From: Gemmatimonadota bacterium
GTDB taxonomy: Bacteria > Latescibacterota > UBA2968 > UBA8231
Direction of reading: 5' to 3'
Assembly: GCA_018672475.1 (NCBI GenBank)
Contig: JABHFS010000146.1
Location: forward strand, 1-64,000
Length of the DNA: 64,000 nt
Position 1 is the first letter of the stretch; every line of letters starts with the position of its first letter. The notes below the pieces were generated by a model. That model was not told the DNA's origin. It ran no database searches and saw only the letters and a list, made by a program, of their open reading frames with translations. Positions 50,800 through 62,363 of the stretch are shown piece after piece. Position numbers and translations under genes: made by a program.

Positions 50800-51177
50800 T
50801 CAGGACAGATTTTGCATGGTCTGAATTCGCTTTATGGCCTCGTGAAGTTGCAGTAAATCTACCGGTTTTTGGAAGAAGTCGTAGGCGCCCTGCTGGAGGA
50901 GGGCTCTGGCCAATGGAGCGGAGGCATAGCCGGATACGACTATAACCTGAATGCGATCGTCTATTTCACGTATCAGACGCAGGGTCTCTGTGCCGTCCAT
51001 ATGTGGCATCGAAATATCGAGAAAGACCGCTTGTGGCTGATGCTCTTTGGCGCGTAGTAGTCCTTCTTGGCCATTGCGGGCGGTATAGACCGTATATCCG
51101 AGATTGTCGAAGAATTCCTTGATGTTTGCTATAAATTCCTCTTCGTCATCGACAAAAAGCAGACTAAACGGTTTCAT
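50800..51177 (-). CDS. Single-domain response regulator
   Basis: A 125-residue CheY-like receiver with no output domain. The acidic pair is Asp10/Asp11, the phosphorylation site Asp54 (VFLDISMP), Ser82 (VVSGYAS) replaces the usual Thr, and the conserved Lys104 is in FFQKPVD. It probably signals by binding a partner protein. The N-terminal VDDEEEF and the spacing are standard. It is the last of three co-oriented genes (repeat protein, outer-membrane barrel, regulator), 13 nt downstream of the barrel gene. No sensor kinase is in the window. It differs from fliM's partner CheY only as far as context shows; a chemotaxis role is possible but unsupported. Confidence 0.9.
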   Translation of the reverse strand: MKPFSLLFVDDEEEFIANIKEFFDNLGYTVYTARNGQEGLLRAKEHQPQAVFLDISMPHMDGTETLRLIREIDDRIQVIVVSGYASAPLARALLQQGAYDFFQKPVDLLQLHEAIKRIQTMQNLS

Positions 51178-51190
51178 TCGACAGAGTCTT

Positions 51191-52321
51191 TCATTTGCTG
51201 GCTGGATTAAACCGATAGGTCAGGCTCAAGTGGGAGAGGATGCCGCCTCCGTGTCGACTTCCGCCGATGAAATGGGGGCCATCGCGGAGGAAATCGCGCT
51301 CGAGCAGTCCGTCGAGCAAAAGATTTGAAAATTCGATCCCAAGCCCTAATGTAGTCGTAAAAGTGGTGGTAAACGATTGGGTTTTCACTTGTTGATTGGA
51401 TCGCAGGAGGTCTTGCTCAAATAGCCGATTTTCCTGCCGCACGCCAACGCGGAAGAGCATCGAGCCAACTTGCGCTTCTCCGCCGAGGATCCAGGTGGGT
51501 AGTTGTAGTTTGCTCTGTCGGGTCGACGATTGCGTGTTTTGCGATTGTTCGGCCCGTTCATAGAGGCCGTCTACGGCGGCGATGACCAGTACTCCACGCG
51601 CTGGCTGAAGTTGCAGGCCTGAGCCAAGTCGTAAAGAGGTTTGCGTTCGTTCGTCCGGGGATAGGGCGTAGGCATCGCGACTGATGCCCAAATAGGGTAA
51701 CCAGGTCACTTTTGTGCTCAGTGGCCAGCGATAGCGGATATCGAGGGCCAAGCCTGTGCCATCAGACTGCTTGAAGGTCGTGCCTTCCAGGGAGTGGTCT
51801 TGCATGCGGCGCAATAAGATCCCGAGACCAATATCCAATGTTGGTCCCGAACCGATTCGCATACCCAGGTGGAAGTTGCTACTGCTGGCGGAGGTCTGCC
51901 GAGAAGCTATGGCGCTGCGGTCATAGGCGAATGAGGTCGATGCGCCTATGGCGAATTCATTATTGGGTGCGTAACCGTAGGCGAGGTCAAACCAGGGACT
52001 CGGGCTCATCGCTCGGAATAAATCACTGCCGTTCTGCTGAATGTAGGCCGTAAAATCATCTAAGTCGGAAGTTTTACGATTAAAAAAGAGGCCGAGGGTA
52101 TGTTGTGCTGATATTGGGTAGGCGACTCCGGCCCAATCGTCAAATAATTCGACCTCAAAGCGTGGCCATTCGCTAATCGTCGCCGGAAAGACGAAACCAT
52201 TGCTATCGTCTAAGATGGCCTGGGAAAGCCCGCCGAGCGCGGTCAGTCGGTCGACGGAGGCTTGAGCCGGTTGCGAAAAGAGGAGGCAGAAGAGGGGCAG
52301 GAGGGTAAAGGCGCGGCGCAT
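51191..52321 (-). CDS. Putative outer-membrane beta-barrel protein
   Basis: A 376-residue exported protein. The start ATG 52321 gives a clean signal peptide (MRRAFTLLPLFCLLFSQPAQA) and sits 22 nt after the upstream stop; an in-frame ATG at 52396 would overlap that gene. The mature part is a series of amphipathic beta strands (for example ATSFAYDRSA, SNFHLGMRIGSG, TLGLGIEFSNLLL) with polar turns, ending in a strand HLSLTYRFNPASK. This suits a 12-14-strand barrel similar in style to PorV/UPF0164-like or long OmpA-like barrels, but no family is recognised. Operonic with an unknown repeat protein and a response regulator. Confidence 0.7.
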   Translation of the reverse strand: MRRAFTLLPLFCLLFSQPAQASVDRLTALGGLSQAILDDSNGFVFPATISEWPRFEVELFDDWAGVAYPISAQHTLGLFFNRKTSDLDDFTAYIQQNGSDLFRAMSPSPWFDLAYGYAPNNEFAIGASTSFAYDRSAIASRQTSASSSNFHLGMRIGSGPTLDIGLGILLRRMQDHSLEGTTFKQSDGTGLALDIRYRWPLSTKVTWLPYLGISRDAYALSPDERTQTSLRLGSGLQLQPARGVLVIAAVDGLYERAEQSQNTQSSTRQSKLQLPTWILGGEAQVGSMLFRVGVRQENRLFEQDLLRSNQQVKTQSFTTTFTTTLGLGIEFSNLLLDGLLERDFLRDGPHFIGGSRHGGGILSHLSLTYRFNPASK

Positions 52322-52343
52322 TAAGTGATAGATACTGGGAAAA

Positions 52344-54188
52344 TTAGGATCGTGCGCTGGTATCAAAGGGTAGATCTTCGAGTTCATCTTCATCAAACGC
52401 TAGGGCTTCGCTTGGAATGTCTTCCTCGACCTCAGCACCTTCGTCGACGTATGGGTGAATTTTCCACTCGGCTTCGAGCGCCTCTAGGTCGCGCAATTCC
52501 AGTTTGGATGTATGTTGGGGGCTAAACGATAATTCTTCGTTGACTCTATAGAGGCGTTTGCCAAGAAAGAAAAGGGTCCCATCAAGGACGAATGCGGTGC
52601 GATCCTTGCTCAATTCGTTATTAATAAGCGCAAGCAAGTCGCTAAGGGGGGCGCCAGAGGCGCCAATGTCGTCGTCGGCGGGGTTGTCTTGCGGGCCTAT
52701 AAGTGTTGAGACCTTGTCGGCCCGATGGTCAAAGGCGATCGTATCCGGGATGAATTCCTCCATATAGGGGCGGGTCAGAGTATTGTAGGGATAAAAAAGG
52801 TTATTGATTACTCGATATACCCAGTCTCCTCCCCGTTCATCGCGGATGCGCAATAAGGTGCCGATTTTGACAAGGAGCCGACCTTCGGGTTGTAGGTGTT
52901 TTCGGATTTGTACAAGGTCGAGGTCGGAGATTTCGATCTTGTTACCGCCTAATTCTACGCTAAAGGTGCCCTTGCGGAAGGTGTTGAGGAGTGTAATTTG
53001 GCCGGTGTGTATATAGGATCGAAATTTGCCGGTTTGGGCGTAGGGCATGTCCTGGTTGAACTTGTAAAAGGTATTTTTGTCCAGTATTAGTGTTTCGCGG
53101 TAGATATTGGTTGAACCGGCTTGTCTGAACACATCGCGCAAATAATTGATTTCGTCTTGGGTGATGACCTTGCCCGGGCCACCGATCGTGTTGTTTTGTG
53201 TTACTGAGACTTCGAGAACTTCGCTGTCGGCTATGGTATTGGCCATTGCCCATGCTTTGAGCTGTTGTTCTGAGGCGATGACCCCCTCTCGCCAGATAAA
53301 ATAGACTTTACCGTGTGGGCTGAATAAAAAGGTCCCGCGTTCGATGGGGATGTCCTTGGAGGTCTTGCTCGCTTGTAGCGCGAGTGTTTCGATGGGAACG
53401 CTCTCATAGGTGGATTTAAGGGTGAACATCGCATCGAGGTCGGCAACGTTCTTTTTTAGAGGCAAATTGACGTTTTCGAGCATAAGGCCTGCGAGGCCAC
53501 CGCCGCGGCTGATAACCAAGGTGCCTTTATTGACGGTGCTGGGGGCCTCCGAAGTGTCGTAGAAGACGTCCTCTTTTATCAAAGCAAAACTCGAAGGAAT
53601 ATCTACAAGCTTCTGCAGGCTGTTTTTGGCTGTGCTTTCGGTGAGCGGCAAATAGTCGAGAATGCTGCTCACCTCGCGCCGCAGCGGTAGGCTGAGGTCT
53701 GAGAGCAAAAATCCAACGGGATGGCCGCCGGGGCTGATAAATATTGTGCGCTTGCGCAATTTTATCACAAATTCTCGGCTCTGATGGAGAATTTCGTCTT
53801 TTAGTAGTTGGGAACCCATCGGAAGAAAAACGGCTTGGTCGGGGAGCACTTTGCGCAGGCAAATGTCCTTGAGGATCGCGATGTCGACTTCTTCGATGGG
53901 ATCGAGCAAAACACATTTAATGCCGTGGCGCTGGCTTATAACTATGGTGCCGATATTTAGCTTCGGAGGGATGCGCGGATTCTTATTTTTGGTCGGGTGG
54001 ACCAAGGGATCCAAATCGAGCATGGGTAGTTGAAAGGGGGCTAGCATGTCGCGGCGCGGAGAGCGGTCTTTACTGCTTTTACGCGACTTGCCAAGCTTCT
54101 TGGCGTGTTGGGCGTCGGAGGGAGGGCCTCCGATGATTTTTCGTAACGAGCCAAGCAGGCTTTTTTTGGGCTGCTTTTTCTTTGCCAC
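52344..54188 (-). CDS. Unknown beta-repeat protein
   Basis: A 614-residue protein without signal peptide. The first 50 residues are strongly basic (KKKQPKKS, KKLGKSRKSSKDRSPRR) and the last 30 acidic. A short beta-hairpin unit, G-T-x-x-x-S-x-x-G, recurs: GTIVISQRHG (80-89), RTIFISPGGHPVGFLL (147-162), GTLVISRGGGLAGLML (222-237), GTFLFSPHGK (285-294), and more weakly at about 407, 443 and 550. The second and third units share a continuation of the form SLPLRREV / NLPLKKNV. I recognise no family. It is divergent from ssb with its own TTGACA promoter and leads an operon with an outer-membrane barrel and a response regulator. Probably cytoplasmic; a scaffold or nucleic-acid-associated role is speculation. 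Confidence 0.75.
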   Translation of the reverse strand: MAKKKQPKKSLLGSLRKIIGGPPSDAQHAKKLGKSRKSSKDRSPRRDMLAPFQLPMLDLDPLVHPTKNKNPRIPPKLNIGTIVISQRHGIKCVLLDPIEEVDIAILKDICLRKVLPDQAVFLPMGSQLLKDEILHQSREFVIKLRKRTIFISPGGHPVGFLLSDLSLPLRREVSSILDYLPLTESTAKNSLQKLVDIPSSFALIKEDVFYDTSEAPSTVNKGTLVISRGGGLAGLMLENVNLPLKKNVADLDAMFTLKSTYESVPIETLALQASKTSKDIPIERGTFLFSPHGKVYFIWREGVIASEQQLKAWAMANTIADSEVLEVSVTQNNTIGGPGKVITQDEINYLRDVFRQAGSTNIYRETLILDKNTFYKFNQDMPYAQTGKFRSYIHTGQITLLNTFRKGTFSVELGGNKIEISDLDLVQIRKHLQPEGRLLVKIGTLLRIRDERGGDWVYRVINNLFYPYNTLTRPYMEEFIPDTIAFDHRADKVSTLIGPQDNPADDDIGASGAPLSDLLALINNELSKDRTAFVLDGTLFFLGKRLYRVNEELSFSPQHTSKLELRDLEALEAEWKIHPYVDEGAEVEEDIPSEALAFDEDELEDLPFDTSARS

Positions 54189-54246
54189 GAGCGTTCCCTA
54201 AAGGGGATTTAAATGGCGCAGAGAGAAGAAATTGCGTCTTCCGATT

Positions 54247-54274
54247 AATGTAGACACAAATGCCTTTTTGTCAA
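54247..54274 (-). promoter_or_regulatory. Promoter for the repeat-protein operon
   Basis: On the minus strand TTGACA (54274-54269), a 16-nt spacer and TACATT (54252-54247), about 60 nt upstream of the ATG at 54188. It diverges from the ssb promoter about 50 bp away. Confidence 0.6.
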
Positions 54275-54325
54275 ATAACATAATAGGTTACGCACATGTT
54301 ACAGGTCTCGCGATACTTTTGAGGC

Positions 54326-54354
54326 TTGACTGGACAGGAGTGCGGTTGTAAGAT
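54326..54354 (+). promoter_or_regulatory. Promoter for ssb
   Basis: TTGACT (54326-54331), a 17-nt spacer and TAAGAT (54349-54354), about 65 nt before the ssb ATG. Confidence 0.65.
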
Positions 54355-54419
54355 ATCCGAACCTGCTAGCGTATGGAGCTACCAACGCTGTTATGCGGGT
54401 CTGTAGAAAGGAGTTGGTT

Positions 54420-54878
54420 ATGGCCCCAAGGGGGGTAAATAAAGTCATCTTGATCGGCAATTTGGGCGCCGATCCCGAGGTGCGCTATACGCCCGATGGC
54501 GCTCCGGTAGCCAATTTTAATTTGGCTACCTCTGAGAGTTGGAACGACCGTACAAGCGGTGAGAAGCAAGAGCGGACCGAATGGCATCGGCTCGTGGTGT
54601 GGCGCAAACTTGCCGAGATTGCCGGTCAATATCTCAAAAAGGGCAGTAAAATTTACATCGAAGGCAAATTACAGACGCGGTCTTGGGAAGATCAGTCGGG
54701 GCAGAAGCGTTATACGACAGAAGTTGTTGTCAATGAGTTGCAGATGCTCGATTCGCGTGGTGAAGGCGGCGGTGGGGGTGGAGGTGGTGGAATATCTCGA
54801 GATCCTGGTCCAGCCGCTCAGCCCGAATATGGACCTCCTCCTGGCGCCGCCGCCGAGGAGGACGATCTACCCTTCTAA
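54420..54878 (+). CDS. ssb: Single-stranded DNA-binding protein
   Basis: A 152-residue SSB. The OB fold begins [21 protein letters not shown] (4-24), with the typical [11 protein letters not shown] and [19 protein letters not shown] segments. A glycine-rich linker with nine Gly in a row follows, and the acidic tip is DDLPF, which recruits partner proteins. It binds ssDNA in replication and repair. ATG 54420 is preferred because AAGGAG lies 7 nt upstream; an in-frame ATG at 54393 lacks a site. It has its own promoter and a strong terminator, so it is monocistronic. Confidence 0.97.
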   Translation: MAPRGVNKVILIGNLGADPEVRYTPDGAPVANFNLATSESWNDRTSGEKQERTEWHRLVVWRKLAEIAGQYLKKGSKIYIEGKLQTRSWEDQSGQKRYTTEVVVNELQMLDSRGEGGGGGGGGGISRDPGPAAQPEYGPPPGAAAEEDDLPF

Positions 54879-54905
54879 GTCGCGATTGCCAAACAACTAA
54901 GATCC

Positions 54906-54945
54906 AAGGCCGCAGGAGTGCGCTTCATCCTGCGGCCTTGTTTGC
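54906..54945 (+). terminator. Rho-independent terminator of ssb
   Basis: A perfect 12-bp stem (AAGGCCGCAGGA and TCCTGCGGCCTT) with a 10-nt loop is followed by GTTTGCTTT. It begins 27 nt after the ssb stop. Confidence 0.85.
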
Positions 54946-54962
54946 TTTGAGGGAAGAAAACC

Positions 54963-55823
54963 ATGGCCGGAAGTTTCTTTCATTTGTGGTTAGCCGAACA
55001 GGCTTTGCCTATGGTTTTTGCTGATGGCGAGCCTACGGATCAAATGAGAGCGGCTTTTGCCGCGGGGGCTGTTGGACCAGATATCGGTTTTTTCCCGGGT
55101 GGGCCCTTTGCATTTTCGCATCGGGTACACCTCGAGCACTGCGCTGATTTTTTACGCGGGCTTAGCGACGGGGCGAAAAGTGACGTAGAGCGGGCGTTTG
55201 TCGCGGGGTGGGGGCTGCATGTTTATACCGATATGGCTATACATCCATGGGTCGAAGGCGAAGTGGTGACCCTGCTGGATTCCGGAGTAATGCCAGCGAT
55301 CCCGGGTCTCTGGCATATGCGTTTGGAGTGGGGGGTGGATGGTCGGCTGCTTTCACAGGAGGGTATGGAGACTCTTTGGGCGCCCGAATTACATTTTCCT
55401 AGTCGCGGAGACGGCAGTAGTCTGCTCGGAGAAGTGGGGGCTGGTTTTTATGGTGGGGATGCTGGGGAAGGTTTGCTGAAAAGTGGAGCCACGGCAACTG
55501 CGCGATGGCTGTCTCGCATTCCCAAGATCCTGTGGTGGGGGGGGCATGCGGAGTGTCGGGGGCAAAGACTGAACCCCTGGTGTGCTTTTCTATTCGCGGG
55601 TTTGGGGCGCAAGGTCGTAGGGGAGGGGTTACAGCGCTGGCCCTATTTTAAAGATGCAGTGGCCTTGGCTAGTCCAATAAAACCGACCGATGAAGCTTGG
55701 AATCGAGTGGTCGTGCTCGGCGATAAGGCATTGCGTAGTTTTTGCGATGGTTGGCAAGGTGGTTTCGCTGAGTTGGGGAATATGGATTTATACCGAGGCG
55801 AGGTCGCCGATGATCGAAGGTGA
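54963..55823 (+). CDS. Zinc-dependent phospholipase C-like protein
   Basis: A 286-residue protein resembling the Zn_dep_PLPC (PF00882) family. An N-terminal helix has SFFHLWLAEQAL, then AAFAAGAVGPDIGFFPGG (about 29-46) containing the usual GxxGPD, then metal-ligand-like His residues in SHRVHLEHC (about 52-60), GLHVYTDMAIHPWVEG (about 83-98) and LWHMRLEWGVDG (about 116-127). No signal peptide is apparent, so localisation is unclear. ATG 54963 is used; GAGGGAAG lies just upstream. It overlaps the following membrane protein gene by 14 nt. A G8 tract (55537-55544) occurs in the coding sequence. Confidence 0.75.
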   Translation: MAGSFFHLWLAEQALPMVFADGEPTDQMRAAFAAGAVGPDIGFFPGGPFAFSHRVHLEHCADFLRGLSDGAKSDVERAFVAGWGLHVYTDMAIHPWVEGEVVTLLDSGVMPAIPGLWHMRLEWGVDGRLLSQEGMETLWAPELHFPSRGDGSSLLGEVGAGFYGGDAGEGLLKSGATATARWLSRIPKILWWGGHAECRGQRLNPWCAFLFAGLGRKVVGEGLQRWPYFKDAVALASPIKPTDEAWNRVVVLGDKALRSFCDGWQGGFAELGNMDLYRGEVADDRR

Positions 55824-57048
55824 TGAATTTCGTTTCGGACTGGGCTTACTTGTAGTAGCGGGCATTTATGCGGCTGTATTGTACAGCCGCCGCTGGACTG
55901 ATAAACCACGATTATTGGCTGACTTGCTCGATTCTCGCTTGCACTACGCGGTTGCAGGGCTTGTGCTCAGTTTGGCTGCACCGGAGGGGGTGCGGACGAC
56001 GATTGGTGAGGGGGTTGATATTGCGATGGTCTTTTTGGCCGGTATATTTGGCCTAATTGTCGGGGGAAGTTTTGATTGGCGGCTGATAAAGCGGTTTACT
56101 AAGCCCCTGTTGTGGCTTGAAGTCGGGTATTTGGTTTTGCTCATAATGACGGTGTGGTTACTCACCTATAGTTTTTTTAGCGGTGTTGTAGATTCGGCAA
56201 ATGGGGGGGGCGGGGCGCTGATGTGGGCCGTCTGTGGGTTAGTGTCCGCTGGCTGGATGCGGCAAAATCGAGTGGACAGCGGCAAGCACCAGATCAAGGG
56301 GGGGGGATGGTTACCCTCCGTAAACGCTATGGCGGGTTTGTTGTTGGCTGGGATTGGGCTCATCCAGATGCGCCCTGGAGGGTTTGTGGTCCGGCAACCT
56401 TTGGCTTTTCCGCAAGTCATTGTGGTCGATGGGATATGGGACGAGATACTATGGTGCGCACTATTAGGAGCTTTAGTCGGGCTTGTGGTAGATTTGTCAA
56501 CCCGTGATGTGCGCAGGGAGCATTTGTACTATTGGGTCGGATCGGGGTTATTAATGGGGTGCGGTATTGCTCAGGTGTTGGGGTTGGAGCCTCTTTGGGT
56601 GGGGGGGATTGCTGGTATTTGGCTAATTAATGCGACGTTGCGACGTCTCGATTTGCTGCGAGTGCTGGGAGATGGGCAGGGGGTGATGCGGACTATACTG
56701 CCCGCAGTAATGGGCTGGGTGTTGGGGGGGGCGCTAAAGGGCGGATTTGATTGGATTTTTGCTGCTTGGATTTTATCTATACTGGTTATTGCCGTACCTG
56801 CACTGCGGTTGGGGGTATGGCACGGGCTTGGGCGATTCCTCGACCGGTCTGTATTGCGGCGGACGGGGATAGAGCTGAGGAAATTGTTGGAATTTGACGA
56901 TCTAGCCCTGGTAGTGGGCTTGGGGATGGCAGCACTTTTGCCGGCAGCGCAGGCAGCGGCGCTCTTGGCCGCCGTTTTACTAGGCCAGTGGTTATTGCAT
57001 TTAGTTGCGGTGCTTGCAGCTGAGAAATTCGCTCGCGTAACAGGCTAG
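55810..57048 (+). CDS. Polytopic membrane protein rich in G tracts
   Basis: A 412-residue integral membrane protein with about 11 predicted helices, beginning MIEGDEFRFGLGLLVVAGIY. ATG 55810 overlaps the upstream gene by 14 nt and is chosen because the longer frame from 55690 would lie inside it. No family is recognised; the helix arrangement with two similar halves recalls cation/proton antiporters, but no ion-binding Asp motif is certain. The coding sequence contains runs of 8, 9, 7 and 8 G (56203-56210, 56298-56306, 56601-56607, 56724-56731). It is convergent with eno, 8 nt apart. Confidence 0.7.
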   Translation: MIEGDEFRFGLGLLVVAGIYAAVLYSRRWTDKPRLLADLLDSRLHYAVAGLVLSLAAPEGVRTTIGEGVDIAMVFLAGIFGLIVGGSFDWRLIKRFTKPLLWLEVGYLVLLIMTVWLLTYSFFSGVVDSANGGGGALMWAVCGLVSAGWMRQNRVDSGKHQIKGGGWLPSVNAMAGLLLAGIGLIQMRPGGFVVRQPLAFPQVIVVDGIWDEILWCALLGALVGLVVDLSTRDVRREHLYYWVGSGLLMGCGIAQVLGLEPLWVGGIAGIWLINATLRRLDLLRVLGDGQGVMRTILPAVMGWVLGGALKGGFDWIFAAWILSILVIAVPALRLGVWHGLGRFLDRSVLRRTGIELRKLLEFDDLALVVGLGMAALLPAAQAAALLAAVLLGQWLLHLVAVLAAEKFARVTG

Positions 57049-57056
57049 CGGGCAGA

Positions 57057-60156
<3,100 letters not shown>

Positions 60157-60173
60157 CTTCTAAGGCGCAGTAG

Positions 60174-61271
60174 ATGGATCTATTGTGGTGGGCTTTACTC
60201 TTGAGCGGCGGTATCTATTTTGCCGGTGTATTGTGGTTGTGGAAGGGGTTGGGCCTACCGAGGCCAGAGACGGTCGAAGCACTGCCTTCTGTTAGTGTTA
60301 TTGTTGCAGCGCGCGATGAGCAGGAGGCGTTGCCGGGGTGTTTGCAGGCGTTGCAAGGGCAAGACTACCAAGGTCCTTTTGAAGTTGTCGTGGTGGACGA
60401 CCGTTCGCGGGACGAGACTTGGCGGGTAATATTGGAAAAAACAGCGGTATGGTCCGATTTAAAGGGCATACGGGCGCACGCTGAATTGCGATTTAAATGC
60501 CCCAAAAAAAGCGCGTTGGCTCAGGGCATTGAGGCGAGCTCGGGGGATATATTGCTCTTTACCGATGCGGATTGCCAACCACCGGTTGCCTGGGTGTCGT
60601 CGATGGTAGCGCATTTTGCCCCAGGTGTGGGTTTTGTCGCCGGTTATGCGCGTCCAGATCCGGTGACGGGTTTTGTCGCTAAGCTGCTCGCGGTCGACAA
60701 TATTGCGGTTGGTGCGCTTGGGGCGGGCAGTATCGCGATGGGGAGTCCATTTTCTTGTACCGGGCGCAATCTGGGTTATCGTCGTGAAGTATACGACTCG
60801 GTGGGAGGATTTTCCCGTATTGGGCATCTAATCGGGGGGGATGATGTCTATTTTATGCGGCTGGTGGCGGCCGTTGGCGGTTGGCAAATGGTTTTTAATC
60901 GAGCACTTGCTGTGCTCTCTGCTCCACCCGCGACTAAGATGGGCGATATTGTTCAGCAAAAGATCCGCCATGCTGCGAAGGGAGGGCATTATCGGGGCGG
61001 CGCGCTCTATTTGGCCATCGGGGTTTATTCATTTCATTTTTTTATTGCCTGGGCTCTGCTGCAAATGATCTGGACGGGTGAGTGGGAGATTGCGGTGATG
61101 GCGTTGTGGTCTATGCGCTGGGTGGTTGATCTAATGCTGCTTTGGCGGATGGCGATGAAGACCGAGCGCAGGTTATTGCGTTATTTGCTGGCGGTTGAAG
61201 TTGTGTATATTCCCTATGTACTGATTTTTACTGTACTCGGGCGTTTGGGTTGGTTCCGTTGGAAATCTTGA
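60174..61271 (+). CDS. GT2-family glycosyltransferase, membrane-bound
   Basis: A 365-residue processive-type family 2 glycosyltransferase. It has an N-terminal span (residues 4-24), the GT-A nucleotide-sugar domain with VVVVDDRSRDETW (about 71-83) and LLFTDADCQPP (about 127-137), the acceptor GGDDVYFMRLV (about 222-232), and C-terminal spans. The QxxRW position reads QQKIRHA, lacking the usual Trp. ATG 60174 follows the Wzi-like gene by 17 nt. It pairs with a similar enzyme at 62364 around a radical SAM gene; all probably make or modify a surface glycan. Confidence 0.85.
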   Translation: MDLLWWALLLSGGIYFAGVLWLWKGLGLPRPETVEALPSVSVIVAARDEQEALPGCLQALQGQDYQGPFEVVVVDDRSRDETWRVILEKTAVWSDLKGIRAHAELRFKCPKKSALAQGIEASSGDILLFTDADCQPPVAWVSSMVAHFAPGVGFVAGYARPDPVTGFVAKLLAVDNIAVGALGAGSIAMGSPFSCTGRNLGYRREVYDSVGGFSRIGHLIGGDDVYFMRLVAAVGGWQMVFNRALAVLSAPPATKMGDIVQQKIRHAAKGGHYRGGALYLAIGVYSFHFFIAWALLQMIWTGEWEIAVMALWSMRWVVDLMLLWRMAMKTERRLLRYLLAVEVVYIPYVLIFTVLGRLGWFRWKS

Positions 61272-61286
61272 TTTAAAGGAAATCTA

Positions 61287-62354
61287 TTGGCTTATCTCGT
61301 TTCGTCGAAGGCTTTACCGCGCTATATAAAGCGCTACGCCCGCGTATTCTCCTTTAAACGGCTGGCGAATTTTTCTGCGGTGCTTAGCTCCATGGGTTTA
61401 TCGTGGTTGTTGCGTCGTCCAATCGTCTGGGGGCGGCCTTTTATGCTGATGGTCGAACCGACTAATTTCTGTAATCTCAAATGCCCGCTATGTCCTTCGG
61501 GCAATGGCCAGATGCTCCGGCCGAGAGGGACTATGGAGTTGGGAGACTTTGAGAAGCTTGTCGACGAACTTGGCGACGAAGTGTTTATGATGATGATGTG
61601 GAATCAGGGCGAGCCCTATATCAATAAATGTTTCAATCAGATGGTGCGCTATGCGCACGATGCGGGGATATTCACCTTTACCAGCACCAATGGCCATTTT
61701 GTGCGCAATGACGAACAGGCGCAGGCCATCGTTGAATCGGGGTTGGACGAGATTATAGTTTCGTTGGACGGGGTCGATCAGGAGACTTATGAAAAATACC
61801 GGGTAGGAGGGCAGATCGAACGCGTCTTTGAGGGGGTTCGTCGGTTGGTTCAGGCGAAGGAGACATTGCGTTCCTTAACACCATTAATCAATCTACAGTT
61901 CATCGTAATGAAGCACAACGAGGGAGATCTGGCAGAGGCCGAAGCATTAGCCGAAGGGCTACGGGTCGACAAATTTTTGGTTAAGACAGCCCAGGTCTAT
62001 AGTGCCGATGACGCCGAGGAGTTCCTGCCCGAAGAAGAAAGCTTCCGTCGTTATGAAGAGAGCGAAGGGGAATTGCTCGTCAAGGGACAACCCGCTAGGG
62101 GATGCAAAGTTTTGTGGTATAGCTCGATGGTCAACTGGAATGGGGCCGTTGCGCCCTGTTGCTTTGACAAGGATGTCGACTTTGAAATGGGCCAGGCCTT
62201 CAAAGACGGATCCTTTGATGAGATTTGGCAAGGCAGGGCCTATATGGACTTCCGCCAAAAGATTCTCGCCGATCGCAAAAGCGTCGATATGTGTCGCAAT
62301 TGTTCCGAAGGTTATCGCGGCATGTTTTCACATGTCAAGGAAATTAGGGGTTAG
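61287..62354 (+). CDS. Radical SAM/SPASM domain protein
   Basis: A 355-residue radical SAM enzyme. The cluster motif CNLKCPLC gives Cys62, Cys66 and Cys69. The C-terminal SPASM region carries further cysteines (GCKVLWYSSMVNWNGAVAPCC and CRNCSEG) for auxiliary Fe-S clusters. The reaction is not predictable: SPASM proteins act on peptides, sugars or lipids. The TTG start at 61287 is supported by AAAGGA 6 nt upstream. It is sandwiched between two GT2 glycosyltransferases, so a role in building a modified surface glycan or glycolipid is likely (inference). Confidence 0.88.
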   Translation: MAYLVSSKALPRYIKRYARVFSFKRLANFSAVLSSMGLSWLLRRPIVWGRPFMLMVEPTNFCNLKCPLCPSGNGQMLRPRGTMELGDFEKLVDELGDEVFMMMMWNQGEPYINKCFNQMVRYAHDAGIFTFTSTNGHFVRNDEQAQAIVESGLDEIIVSLDGVDQETYEKYRVGGQIERVFEGVRRLVQAKETLRSLTPLINLQFIVMKHNEGDLAEAEALAEGLRVDKFLVKTAQVYSADDAEEFLPEEESFRRYEESEGELLVKGQPARGCKVLWYSSMVNWNGAVAPCCFDKDVDFEMGQAFKDGSFDEIWQGRAYMDFRQKILADRKSVDMCRNCSEGYRGMFSHVKEIRG

Positions 62355-62363
62355 ACCCGGACG

